This document shows positions 7,482 through 15,264 of a stretch of 64,000 bases of DNA, piece by piece; position 1 is the stretch's first letter, and each line of letters starts with the position of its first letter. Source of the DNA: Paracidovorax sp031843945 (GTDB lineage: Bacteria > Pseudomonadota > Gammaproteobacteria > Burkholderiales > Burkholderiaceae_C); assembly GCF_031843945.1 (NCBI RefSeq), contig NZ_JAVTJJ010000003.1:186001-250000 (forward strand), read 5' to 3'. The notes under the pieces were generated by a model. That model saw only the letters and a program-made list of their open reading frames with translations, made no database searches and was not told where the DNA came from. The position numbers and the translations under genes were made by a program.

Positions 7482-10103
7482 ATGACCGCTGAGAACCACC
7501 TGCCCGAGCCCTCCGAGAACGGCGCCGGCGACGCACAGCCCACGCACAAGATCGACACCAATCAGGCAGGGGCCAGCGAAAGCTACGGCGAAGGCTCCAT
7601 CACCATCCTCGAAGGCCTGGAAGCCGTGCGCAAGCGCCCCGGCATGTACATCGGCGACACGTCAGACGGCACGGGCCTGCACCACTTGGTGTTTGAAGTG
7701 GTGGACAACTCCATCGATGAAGCGCTGGCCGGGCACTGCGACGACATCGTCGTCACCATTCATTCAGACAACTCCATCAGCGTGACCGACAACGGCCGGG
7801 GCATTCCGACCGGCGTGAAGATGGACGACAAGCACGAGCCCAAGCGCTCGGCCGCCGAGATTGCCCTGACCGAGCTGCACGCCGGCGGCAAGTTCAACCA
7901 GAACAGCTACAAGGTTTCGGGCGGCCTGCACGGCGTGGGCGTGAGCTGCGTGAACGCGCTCAGCAAAATGCTGCGCCTGACCGTGCGCCGCGAAGGCAAG
8001 GTCCATGTGCTGGAGTTCAGCAAGGGCTTTGTGCAGAACCGCATTCTCGAGTCCGTGAACGGCGTCGAAGTCTCGCCCATGCAGGTGCTGGACGACACCG
8101 ACAAGCGTGGCACCGAAGTGCACTTCTTGCCCGACACCGAAATCTTCAAAGAAAACAACGACTTCCACTACGAGATTCTGGCCAAGCGCCTGCGCGAACT
8201 CTCGTTTTTGAACAACGGCGTGCGCATTCGCTTGAAGGACGAGCGTGACGGCCGCGAAGACGACTTCTCCGGCGCCGGTGGCGTGCGCGGCTTTGTCGAG
8301 TTCATCAACAAGGGCAAGACGGTGCTGCACCCCACCTCGTTCTACGCGGCTGGCGAGCGCCCTGCCGAGACGTATGGCGGCATCCCCGGCACCCACATCG
8401 GCGTGGAAGTGGCCATGCAGTGGAACAGCGCGTACAGCGAACAAGTGCTGTGCTTTACCAACAACATTCCCCAGCGTGACGGCGGCACCCACCTGACCGG
8501 CCTGCGCGCTGCGATGACCCGCGTCATCAACAAGTACATCGAAGAGCACGAGTTCGCCAAGAAGGCCAAGGTCGAAGTGACCGGCGACGACATGCGCGAA
8601 GGACTCTGTTGCGTGCTGAGCGTGAAGGTGCCCGAGCCCAAGTTCTCAAGCCAGACCAAGGACAAGCTGGTGTCGAGCGAAGTGCGCGCGCCCGTGGAAG
8701 ACATTGTGGGCAAGCTGCTGACCGACTACCTGCAGGAGCGCCCGGTCGACGCCAAGATCATCTGCGGCAAGATCGTGGAGGCCGCCCGCGCCCGCGAAGC
8801 CGCCCGCAAGGCCCGCGAAATGACCCGCCGCAAGGGCGTGCTGGACGGCATGGGTCTGCCCGGCAAACTGGCCGACTGCCAGGAAAAAGACCCGGCACTG
8901 TGCGAGATCTACATCGTCGAGGGCGACTCCGCCGGCGGCTCCGCCAAGCAGGGCCGCGACCGGAAGTTCCAGGCCATCCTGCCGCTGCGCGGCAAGATCC
9001 TGAACGTGGAAAAGGCACGCTATGAAAAGCTGCTGACGTCCAATGAAATCCTGACGCTGATCACCGCCCTGGGCACCGGCATCGGCAAGGCCGGCGGCTT
9101 GGTGGACGGCAAGAGCGGCGCGGACGACTTCAACGTCGACAAGCTGCGCTACCACCGCATCATCATCATGACCGACGCCGACGTGGACGGCGCGCACATC
9201 CGCACGCTGCTGCTCACGTTCTTCTACCGCCAGATGCCCGAGCTGGTCGAGCGCGGCCACATCTACATTGCGCAACCGCCGCTCTACAAGGTCAAGAACG
9301 GCAAGGAAGAGCTGTACCTGAAGGATGCACCGGCGCTGGACACCTTCCTGCTGCGCGTAGCGCTGCGCGACGCCAGCGTCACCACCGGCGGCACCAACGC
9401 GCAAACGTTGACCGGCGAAACCCTGACCACGCTGGCGCAAAAGCACCAGTTGGCCGAGCACGTCATCGAGCGCTTGTCTGCCTTTATGGACCAGGAAGCC
9501 CTGCGCGCCATTGCCGACGGTGTGACCCTGAACCTGGACACCGTGGCCGACGCTGAAGCCGGCGCCGTCGCCCTGCAGGCCAAGCTGCGCGAGCTGTCCA
9601 CCAACGGCATTCCCGCCGAAGTGGCCGGCGAATTCGACGTGCGCACCGACAAACCCGTCCTGCGCATCAGCCGCCGCCACCACGGCAACGTGCGCAGCAG
9701 CATCATCACGCAAGATTTTGTGCACGGCGCCGACTACGCCGCATTGGCCGAAGCCGCCAACACCTTCCGCGGCCTCATCTGCGAAGGCGCCCGCGCCCTG
9801 CGCGGCGAAGGCGACAAGCAGAAGGAAGAAAAGATCGGCGATTTCCGCCAGGCCATGGCTTGGCTCATCAGCGAAGCAGAACGCACCACCAGCCGCCAGC
9901 GCTACAAGGGCCTGGGCGAAATGAACCCTGGGCAGTTGTGGGAAACCACGATGGACCCCGAAGTGCGCCGCCTGCTGCGCGTGCAGATCGACGATGCCAT
10001 CGAGGCGGATCGCGTGTTCACCATGCTGATGGGCGACGAGGTGGAGCCGCGGCGCAACTTCATCGAGGCGAATGCATTGCGGGCGGCGAACATCGACGTG
10101 TGA
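7482..10103 (+). CDS. gyrB: DNA gyrase subunit B
   Basis: GyrB (873 aa) is the ATPase/TOPRIM subunit that with GyrA introduces negative supercoils. The GHKL ATPase region has EAVRKRPGMYIGDTSDGTGL and NSIDEALAGH. TOPRIM motifs are EGDSAGGSAKQGRD near residue 479 and DADVDGAHI near 565. The Gram-negative insert of about 165 aa is present before the terminal QRYKGLGEMNPGQLWETTM. A basic/acidic N-terminal extension of about 35 residues precedes the core. Confidence 0.99.
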   Translation: MTAENHLPEPSENGAGDAQPTHKIDTNQAGASESYGEGSITILEGLEAVRKRPGMYIGDTSDGTGLHHLVFEVVDNSIDEALAGHCDDIVVTIHSDNSISVTDNGRGIPTGVKMDDKHEPKRSAAEIALTELHAGGKFNQNSYKVSGGLHGVGVSCVNALSKMLRLTVRREGKVHVLEFSKGFVQNRILESVNGVEVSPMQVLDDTDKRGTEVHFLPDTEIFKENNDFHYEILAKRLRELSFLNNGVRIRLKDERDGREDDFSGAGGVRGFVEFINKGKTVLHPTSFYAAGERPAETYGGIPGTHIGVEVAMQWNSAYSEQVLCFTNNIPQRDGGTHLTGLRAAMTRVINKYIEEHEFAKKAKVEVTGDDMREGLCCVLSVKVPEPKFSSQTKDKLVSSEVRAPVEDIVGKLLTDYLQERPVDAKIICGKIVEAARAREAARKAREMTRRKGVLDGMGLPGKLADCQEKDPALCEIYIVEGDSAGGSAKQGRDRKFQAILPLRGKILNVEKARYEKLLTSNEILTLITALGTGIGKAGGLVDGKSGADDFNVDKLRYHRIIIMTDADVDGAHIRTLLLTFFYRQMPELVERGHIYIAQPPLYKVKNGKEELYLKDAPALDTFLLRVALRDASVTTGGTNAQTLTGETLTTLAQKHQLAEHVIERLSAFMDQEALRAIADGVTLNLDTVADAEAGAVALQAKLRELSTNGIPAEVAGEFDVRTDKPVLRISRRHHGNVRSSIITQDFVHGADYAALAEAANTFRGLICEGARALRGEGDKQKEEKIGDFRQAMAWLISEAERTTSRQRYKGLGEMNPGQLWETTMDPEVRRLLRVQIDDAIEADRVFTMLMGDEVEPRRNFIEANALRAANIDV

Positions 10104-10134
10104 TGTCGGTCTTGATATTGGGCGAACTGATTAC

Positions 10135-10173
10135 TGTTGTCTAAATAGCAGCTTAAAAGCTGCGTAGACAACA
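10135..10173. repeat. 39-bp near-perfect palindrome downstream of gyrB
   Basis: Outer arms TGTTGTCTA (10135-10143) and TAGACAACA (10165-10173) enclose inner arms GCAGCTT (10148-10154) and AAGCTGC (10157-10163). It can form a long hairpin between the convergent gyrB and AlbA_2 genes and may act as a bidirectional terminator, although there is no clear T-run. A second inverted pair, TGGTTAAT (10203-10210) and ATTAACCA (10231-10238), flanks and overlaps the end of the next gene. Confidence 0.65.
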
Positions 10174-10227
10174 TATAAATCAACGACTTACAGCAAATTC
10201 CATGGTTAATCGACCTGAATTGGTTAG

Positions 10228-11949
10228 TTAATTAACCACGGATAAGCTTAGACGCCAGACAGCCGCAGAGCGTGCCCCATGCGGCTGTATCAGCCCCGCC
10301 CGCTTCATGCTTTGCATCAAGTTTTTGACCTTGTTGGCCTTCTGCACGTCAGTAAGAACGTCTGGTAGTTTGCGAAGCAACAAAGCGTCCAAATCCGTTC
10401 TGGTGGCCTGCCCATACTGCTGCAGATAGTCCAGTACCAGCTTTTGGTAGTACCGATCATCCAGACCGCGCTGGTGGATGTACTTCGCCTTCTGCCCCAA
10501 GGCATCCGCCATCTTGGCCGAGATGAAGTACCCGGGCGCACGCCCCTCAACGAGCCCGAGATCGCGCAAACTCCGGGCCTCTGGAGCTGAGAGGGGCAGG
10601 CCCTTCTGCACCCTGTCCAGCAGCAGAACCTGGCCCAAGCCCAAATCCGAGCGCGCCATCAACACCCGCGCAAATTTGGAATCCAGCATCCGCCCCTGCA
10701 AGGTCAATTCCACGCGCGGAAACCCCTGTGGGGTCTGACCAAACTCGTAGTCAGGCAACGGAAATAGGCGCTGACGCTGGGTTGTGAACATCCGCCGTAT
10801 TCCGCTGCCCGCTTGCTCAATCATGCGCAGACGAATCATCGCGTCGACAAGCCACTGGTTTCGATAGTGCTCCGGCGGCGGCTGGTGCTCCAGCATCCAC
10901 GCCACGCTTTCTGGAATGAACTGCCCCAGATTGCTGAACACCAGCCGGTCCGGGTGTTCCACCACATTGATCTTGCCGCCCAGCACATAGTCCTGGTGCG
11001 CCACGCAGTTGTGCAGCGCCTCGCGCAGCACCCAGTTGTCGTACTGCGGCACGGGCGTGGGGAACAGCGAACCATCGGGCATATGGTCCAGCGTCACATT
11101 GCGAATGCGGGCGCACAGCTGCTCCGTCGCCAGCAGAAAGGGAACGCCAAACGGCTGTGACGTGACCGTATCGTTGCCCGCATCGCGCAGCACCCAGGTC
11201 ATCTTCGCGTCCGCAGGTGCCAGGAAGTGCGACGACTCATCCTTGCCCAGCAGCAGCAAGGCTGCCCGTGTCACTCGTCCTTGTTTGGTTACCCGCGCCT
11301 TGTTCAGCAAGGTGGGCACCGTCAGTGCCGCCACTTCGGTACGAATCGCCTCGTGCTTCAAAGCGTCTGGCTCACCACGCACCAGATACTCAGCGTAGCG
11401 CACCCGTGCGGCGGCAAGGGCCTGCGGGTCCAGGTCATCCAGCGTTGCCTCGGGCACCACCACGCCGGTCCAGTCTTCTGATGTGCCCAACGCACTCCAC
11501 AAGCGCGCTTCGTGACTGGGGTAGTCCGCCAGTTTCACCAAGTGGCTGTCCACGCGGATATAGCGCGCTTGCTTAAAGGCCATGGGCGCACCCCGTGCGG
11601 GGTGAATTTCCAGCATCACCACCCGCAGGCCGTCATGGTCCAGCTCATGGAAGGCAAAGTCGGCACGGGGCTGGGTCATCACCTGCAGCCACATCTGCAA
11701 AGACTGATTGCCAATCTTCTGCTGGAAGGGATCGAACACCGTACCCAGGACCCGATGGCTGCCATCTTCCACACCCCACACGAGCCAAGCACGGTCGCGG
11801 CCCTGCAATGCGGCCGTGTTTGCCAGCCCCGAGAGATAGGCACCGATCTTCTCGGGATCAGCGAAATTCGACTTGAACTCGACCACCGCCTGCTCGCGGG
11901 GCAGGCTCCGCAAGGACTCCAACGTGGCTCGCAGGGAGGTGGGATTCAC
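10228..11949 (-). CDS. AlbA_2 (Schlafen-type) / RecG-like ATP-binding protein attached to the hsd operon
   Basis: A 573-aa protein with an N-terminal AlbA_2 domain (residues about 15-150: EQAVVEFKSNFADPEKIGAY) and a C-terminal GHKL-type ATPase-like region (REALHNCVAHQDY near residue 315, VEHPDRLVFSNLG), then a winged-helix tail. This is the family often labelled transcriptional regulator or RecG-related helicase. The start is GTG 11949: it overlaps the hsdS stop as GTGA with GGAG upstream, so it is translationally coupled to hsdS. Many type I loci carry such a gene; its job is not established. A regulatory or anti-phage accessory role is inference. Confidence 0.85.
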   Translation of the reverse strand: MNPTSLRATLESLRSLPREQAVVEFKSNFADPEKIGAYLSGLANTAALQGRDRAWLVWGVEDGSHRVLGTVFDPFQQKIGNQSLQMWLQVMTQPRADFAFHELDHDGLRVVMLEIHPARGAPMAFKQARYIRVDSHLVKLADYPSHEARLWSALGTSEDWTGVVVPEATLDDLDPQALAAARVRYAEYLVRGEPDALKHEAIRTEVAALTVPTLLNKARVTKQGRVTRAALLLLGKDESSHFLAPADAKMTWVLRDAGNDTVTSQPFGVPFLLATEQLCARIRNVTLDHMPDGSLFPTPVPQYDNWVLREALHNCVAHQDYVLGGKINVVEHPDRLVFSNLGQFIPESVAWMLEHQPPPEHYRNQWLVDAMIRLRMIEQAGSGIRRMFTTQRQRLFPLPDYEFGQTPQGFPRVELTLQGRMLDSKFARVLMARSDLGLGQVLLLDRVQKGLPLSAPEARSLRDLGLVEGRAPGYFISAKMADALGQKAKYIHQRGLDDRYYQKLVLDYLQQYGQATRTDLDALLLRKLPDVLTDVQKANKVKNLMQSMKRAGLIQPHGARSAAVWRLSLSVVN

Positions 11950-13685
11950 CAGCAAGGCTCCGAAGAAAGGCTGGCGGCCCCCACCAGCGCCTCGGCCAGA
12001 CGGGCCTGCACGGACTGGCGTTCGGCTAGGCGCTGGCGCAGGTCGGCGCACAGGCGGCGCTGGGCGGTGACGCGGGTGACGATGCGGGATTGTTCGGCGA
12101 GGGGAGGGAGCGGTACTCGAATGCTTTTCAACTTGGTCCCGTTGTAGTTCGCTTGCCCGGTTTGTTGCGTCAAATCCGGCTCGATCTCACTTTCGCGGCA
12201 GTCACGGGTGTTCATGTACGCATTGATGTACTCGGAGTTCACTAGACCGTCCATGAGCCGTATGCGAATGAGATAGGAAGCAAACGTCATCTCGCGTGCA
12301 TACCCCTCAAACAACCCTGTCTTCCCTACAAGCTCATAACTGTTTGTACGGTTGAAAAGCAGGTCACCTTCACGCAAAAGGAGACACGGCAATTCGCCCT
12401 GGAGGTCTTTTAGGTACTTCAAGTTGGTCATGACAACTCGGCCACCTTGGATATTGCCCATTCGCAAAATTGGAACAGCAGCACTGTCATCCACTGATTT
12501 CTGCGATGACCCGTAATCAAACGACTCTCCAAGAGAACCCAACCTCACCCACTCCCACCCCACCGGTAACTCAAACGGCTTTTCCTCGTCGGTGATGGGC
12601 GGCAGGGGTTTGTCGCGTTTGATCTGGCCGGTGGCGATGAGGCGGTCTTTTTCGGCGCGGATTTTTTGCAGCAGGGCGCTGGCGGGTTCGTCGGTGGGGT
12701 CTTGGGGCACGAGCAGGCCGCGCACGGCCAGTTGCAGCAGGGTTTGCTCCAGGGCGTCGATGGCTTCGGGGCGGTCGAGCAGCAGGTCGAAGTGCTGGGC
12801 CACACGCTGCCAGTGGGCGGCCAGCTCTTCGGGCGTGGTGCTGGCGGTGAGGGTGCCCAGCAGGGTGCTGACCAGTTGGGCGTGTTGCGCGGCCTCCAGT
12901 TGGCCCTTGGCCTCCAGCGCATCGCACAGGCGCATGAGGGCTTCGACGCGGGTGACGATGCGGGATTGTTCGGCGAGAGGAGGCAGCGGAACCAAAAATT
13001 CTTGAATACTTTTTAAACCCACGTTTGGCTGCGTAGTCTTGTTCGTCGCGCTGGCAGCCTGCGCCTTGGCGCACCCAGATACGGAGAACAGATACTGGTA
13101 ATCAGGCTCTATGAAACCAGGGAGGACTTTAATAACTGCACAAGAATAGGAAGCGAGAAATTCACGATCGGTAGTGACCTTCCTAACAACACCAACAGTT
13201 CCGTACCGGGGATAGATCAGATCAGCGGCTTCAGGCCGAATCTTTGAGGCCAGCTCGACGTAATCGCTGTACGCGATTTTCTTGGCCCCGTCAAAATCAA
13301 TTTCATTGGTGCCATAAAAATCACGAGGTGACACGTAGGGCACACCGTCTTTAGCTTCAGACGGCATCTTGTGGTCGATATCGCCAATCTTCATTGCAAC
13401 ATTTGCCCACCTCACCCACTCCCACCCTACCGGCAACTCAAACGGCTTTTCCTCCTCCGCAATCTCCGCCAGCGGCTTGTCCCGCTTGATCTTGCCTTCG
13501 GCGACAAGCCGGTCCTTCTCCGCCCGAATCTGCTGCAGCAGCACACCCGCCGGTTCATCCGCCGGGTCTTGCGGCACCAGCTTTCCTTGCACGGCCAGGG
13601 TGAGGATGAGTTCGCGCAGTTTGGCGACGCCACCAGGGGCGGTGGCCAATAAATCCAGATTTGATAGCAGCATGCGCTTATCCAT
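11946..13685 (-). CDS. hsdS: Type I restriction enzyme specificity subunit HsdS
   Basis: HsdS (579 aa) supplies the two target-recognition domains that give the type I enzyme its DNA sequence specificity. Two halves each have a conserved helix region (LVPQDPADEPAGVLLQQI / LVPQDPTDEPASALLQKI), the phrase ELPVGWEWVR, a variable TRD (about residues 95-225 and 385-530), and a spacer PLPPLAEQSRIVTRV. The DNA of the two TRDs (about 13000-13400 and 12110-12540) is visibly less GC-rich than its surroundings. ATG 13685 overlaps the hsdM stop (TGATG). The first residues, MDKRMLLSN, are encoded by a copy of the dispersed palindrome. Confidence 0.96.
   Translation of the reverse strand: MDKRMLLSNLDLLATAPGGVAKLRELILTLAVQGKLVPQDPADEPAGVLLQQIRAEKDRLVAEGKIKRDKPLAEIAEEEKPFELPVGWEWVRWANVAMKIGDIDHKMPSEAKDGVPYVSPRDFYGTNEIDFDGAKKIAYSDYVELASKIRPEAADLIYPRYGTVGVVRKVTTDREFLASYSCAVIKVLPGFIEPDYQYLFSVSGCAKAQAASATNKTTQPNVGLKSIQEFLVPLPPLAEQSRIVTRVEALMRLCDALEAKGQLEAAQHAQLVSTLLGTLTASTTPEELAAHWQRVAQHFDLLLDRPEAIDALEQTLLQLAVRGLLVPQDPTDEPASALLQKIRAEKDRLIATGQIKRDKPLPPITDEEKPFELPVGWEWVRLGSLGESFDYGSSQKSVDDSAAVPILRMGNIQGGRVVMTNLKYLKDLQGELPCLLLREGDLLFNRTNSYELVGKTGLFEGYAREMTFASYLIRIRLMDGLVNSEYINAYMNTRDCRESEIEPDLTQQTGQANYNGTKLKSIRVPLPPLAEQSRIVTRVTAQRRLCADLRQRLAERQSVQARLAEALVGAASLSSEPCW
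12069..12101. repeat. 33-bp direct repeat within hsdS, distal copy
   Basis: Identical to 12945-12977. Both copies encode the conserved spacer that follows each target-recognition domain (EQSRIVTRV region). Identical DNA flanking the variable domains permits recombination between alleles. Confidence 0.85.
12945..12977. repeat. 33-bp direct repeat within hsdS, proximal copy
   Basis: Identical to 12069-12101. A longer diverged repeat, about 12541-12740 against 13401-13600, covers the conserved helical and GWEWVR regions of the two halves. Confidence 0.85.
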
Positions 13686-13705
13686 CAAGCGCTAGCGGCT
13701 GTTTT
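13661..13705. repeat. Dispersed intergenic palindrome, copy 2, spanning the hsdM/hsdS junction
   Basis: On the minus strand this reads GCTAGCGCTTGATGGATAAG then CGCATGCTGCTATCAAA. It supplies the last codons and TGA of hsdM and the ATG and first codons of hsdS. This is the only copy of the element here that lies inside coding sequence. Confidence 0.85.
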
Positions 13706-15166
13706 GGCTGATAAAGACTGGGCAAGGATGCCCTTCAACTCATCGCGCAGGGCCTGGGCTTCGGCCTGCAGGCGGGCGTAGTTGGCCAGCAGCACTTCCG
13801 GGTCGTGGCTGGTTTGTTCGCCGATGTGGGGGTTCTTCTGGTCGAGGTTGTAGTTCGCGACTTTGATCTGGTCGATGCTGACCTTCCACGCGCGCTCGTT
13901 CTCCACGCGGGCTGCAAAGCCGTCGGCCTCGGTGCCCCACCAGGCTTTCTCAAGGTCGAATTCTTCGATGCGGATGGGCTTGGTCTTGTTGTAGTTTTTC
14001 ACGCCCGGCGGGTAGGGGTGCTCGTAGTACCAGATGTGTTGCGTGGGCTGGCCTTTGGTGAAGAACAGCAGGTTGGTTTTGATCGGGGTGTAGGGAGAAA
14101 AAACGCCATTGGGCAGGCGCACGATGGTGTGCAGGTTGCAGTGCTGCAGCAGTTGTTCTTTGATGCGGGCCTTGACGCCTTCGCCAAACAAGAAGCCGTC
14201 GGGCAGCACCACGGCGGCGCGGCCGCCGGGTTTGAGCAGGTGCTGGATGAGCACGAGGAAGAGGTCGGCGGTTTCCTTGGTGCGCACGTCGGCGGGGAAG
14301 CCCGCCTCGATGCCTGGCTCTTCAATGCCGCCAAAGGGTGGGTTGGTGAGGATGACGTTGACGCGGTCTGCGGCGGTGTAGTCGCGCAGCGGGCGGGCCA
14401 GGGTGTTGTCGTGCACGATCTGGCTGGGCACTTCGATGCCGTGCAGCAGCAGGTTGGTGACGCACAGCATGTGCGGGAGCTGCTTTTTCTCCACGCCGCG
14501 GATGCTGTTTTGCAGCACGGCCTCTTGGTCGGCGTTGTGCACTTGCTTGCGCAGGTGCTCGATGGCGCAGACGAGGAAGCCGCCGGTGCCAGTAGCCGGG
14601 TCCATCAGGCTTTCGCCCAACTGGGGGTTGGTCATGTCCACCATGAACTGGGTGACGGCGCGGGGGGTGTAGAACTCGCCCGCGTTGCCTGCGCTTTGCA
14701 GGTCGCGCAGGATTTTTTCGTACAGGTCGTTGAACTGGTGGCGTTCGGCCTGGCGGTTGAAGTCGATGGCGTTGAGCTTGTTGACCACCTGGCGCAGCAG
14801 GTGGCCGCTTTTCATGTAGTTGTAGGCGTCTTCAAATACGCCCCGCACCACGTAGCCGCGTGGGTTCCGGGCGGGGTCGGCGCTCAGGGCCTTGAGGGCC
14901 GGGAAGAGCTGCTTGTCCACAAAGTCGAGCAGCGCTTCACCAGTCAGGCCCTCGGGGTTGGCAGCCCAGGCGCGCCAGCGCATGTCCTGGGGAATCGGGC
15001 TTTGGTAGTGGTCGCGCGTGGCTTCGAGTTCTTCTTCGAGCGCATCAAACACCTTGAGGAACAGCAGCCAGGTGAGCTGGCTGATGCGCTGGGCGTCGCC
15101 ATCGACGCCGGAGTCCTGGCGCATGACGTCCTGGATGGATTTGATGACGGGGGTGAGGTTGGACAT
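13685..15166 (-). CDS. hsdM: Type I restriction-modification methyltransferase HsdM
   Basis: HsdM (493 aa) is the N6-adenine methyltransferase subunit. The N-terminal HsdM helical domain (IKSIQDVMRQDSGVDGDAQR) is followed by the SAM-binding motif I DPATGTGGF and catalytic motif IV NPPF. It contains the phrase GEFYTPRAVTQFMVDM typical of this subunit. The C-terminal residues AKTAASA come from the repeat at the hsdS junction. It is the second gene of the hsdR-hsdM-hsdS-AlbA_2 operon. Confidence 0.97.
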   Translation of the reverse strand: MSNLTPVIKSIQDVMRQDSGVDGDAQRISQLTWLLFLKVFDALEEELEATRDHYQSPIPQDMRWRAWAANPEGLTGEALLDFVDKQLFPALKALSADPARNPRGYVVRGVFEDAYNYMKSGHLLRQVVNKLNAIDFNRQAERHQFNDLYEKILRDLQSAGNAGEFYTPRAVTQFMVDMTNPQLGESLMDPATGTGGFLVCAIEHLRKQVHNADQEAVLQNSIRGVEKKQLPHMLCVTNLLLHGIEVPSQIVHDNTLARPLRDYTAADRVNVILTNPPFGGIEEPGIEAGFPADVRTKETADLFLVLIQHLLKPGGRAAVVLPDGFLFGEGVKARIKEQLLQHCNLHTIVRLPNGVFSPYTPIKTNLLFFTKGQPTQHIWYYEHPYPPGVKNYNKTKPIRIEEFDLEKAWWGTEADGFAARVENERAWKVSIDQIKVANYNLDQKNPHIGEQTSHDPEVLLANYARLQAEAQALRDELKGILAQSLSAKTAASA

Positions 15167-15191
15167 GGAACGCAGACTTTAAGCAAAAACG

Positions 15192-15232
15192 GGCTCTAGC
15201 GCTTATTGGATAAGCGCTAGCAGCTATCAAAA
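15192..15232. repeat. Dispersed intergenic palindrome, copy 3
   Basis: CTCTAGCGCTT-ATTGGAT-AAGCGCTAG followed by CAGCTATCAAAA, between hsdR and hsdM. It is the cleanest copy and matches the sequence embedded at the hsdM/hsdS junction. Confidence 0.85.
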
Positions 15233-15264
15233 ACAGAGTATTCGGGGCGCCACTGTCGGCACTA

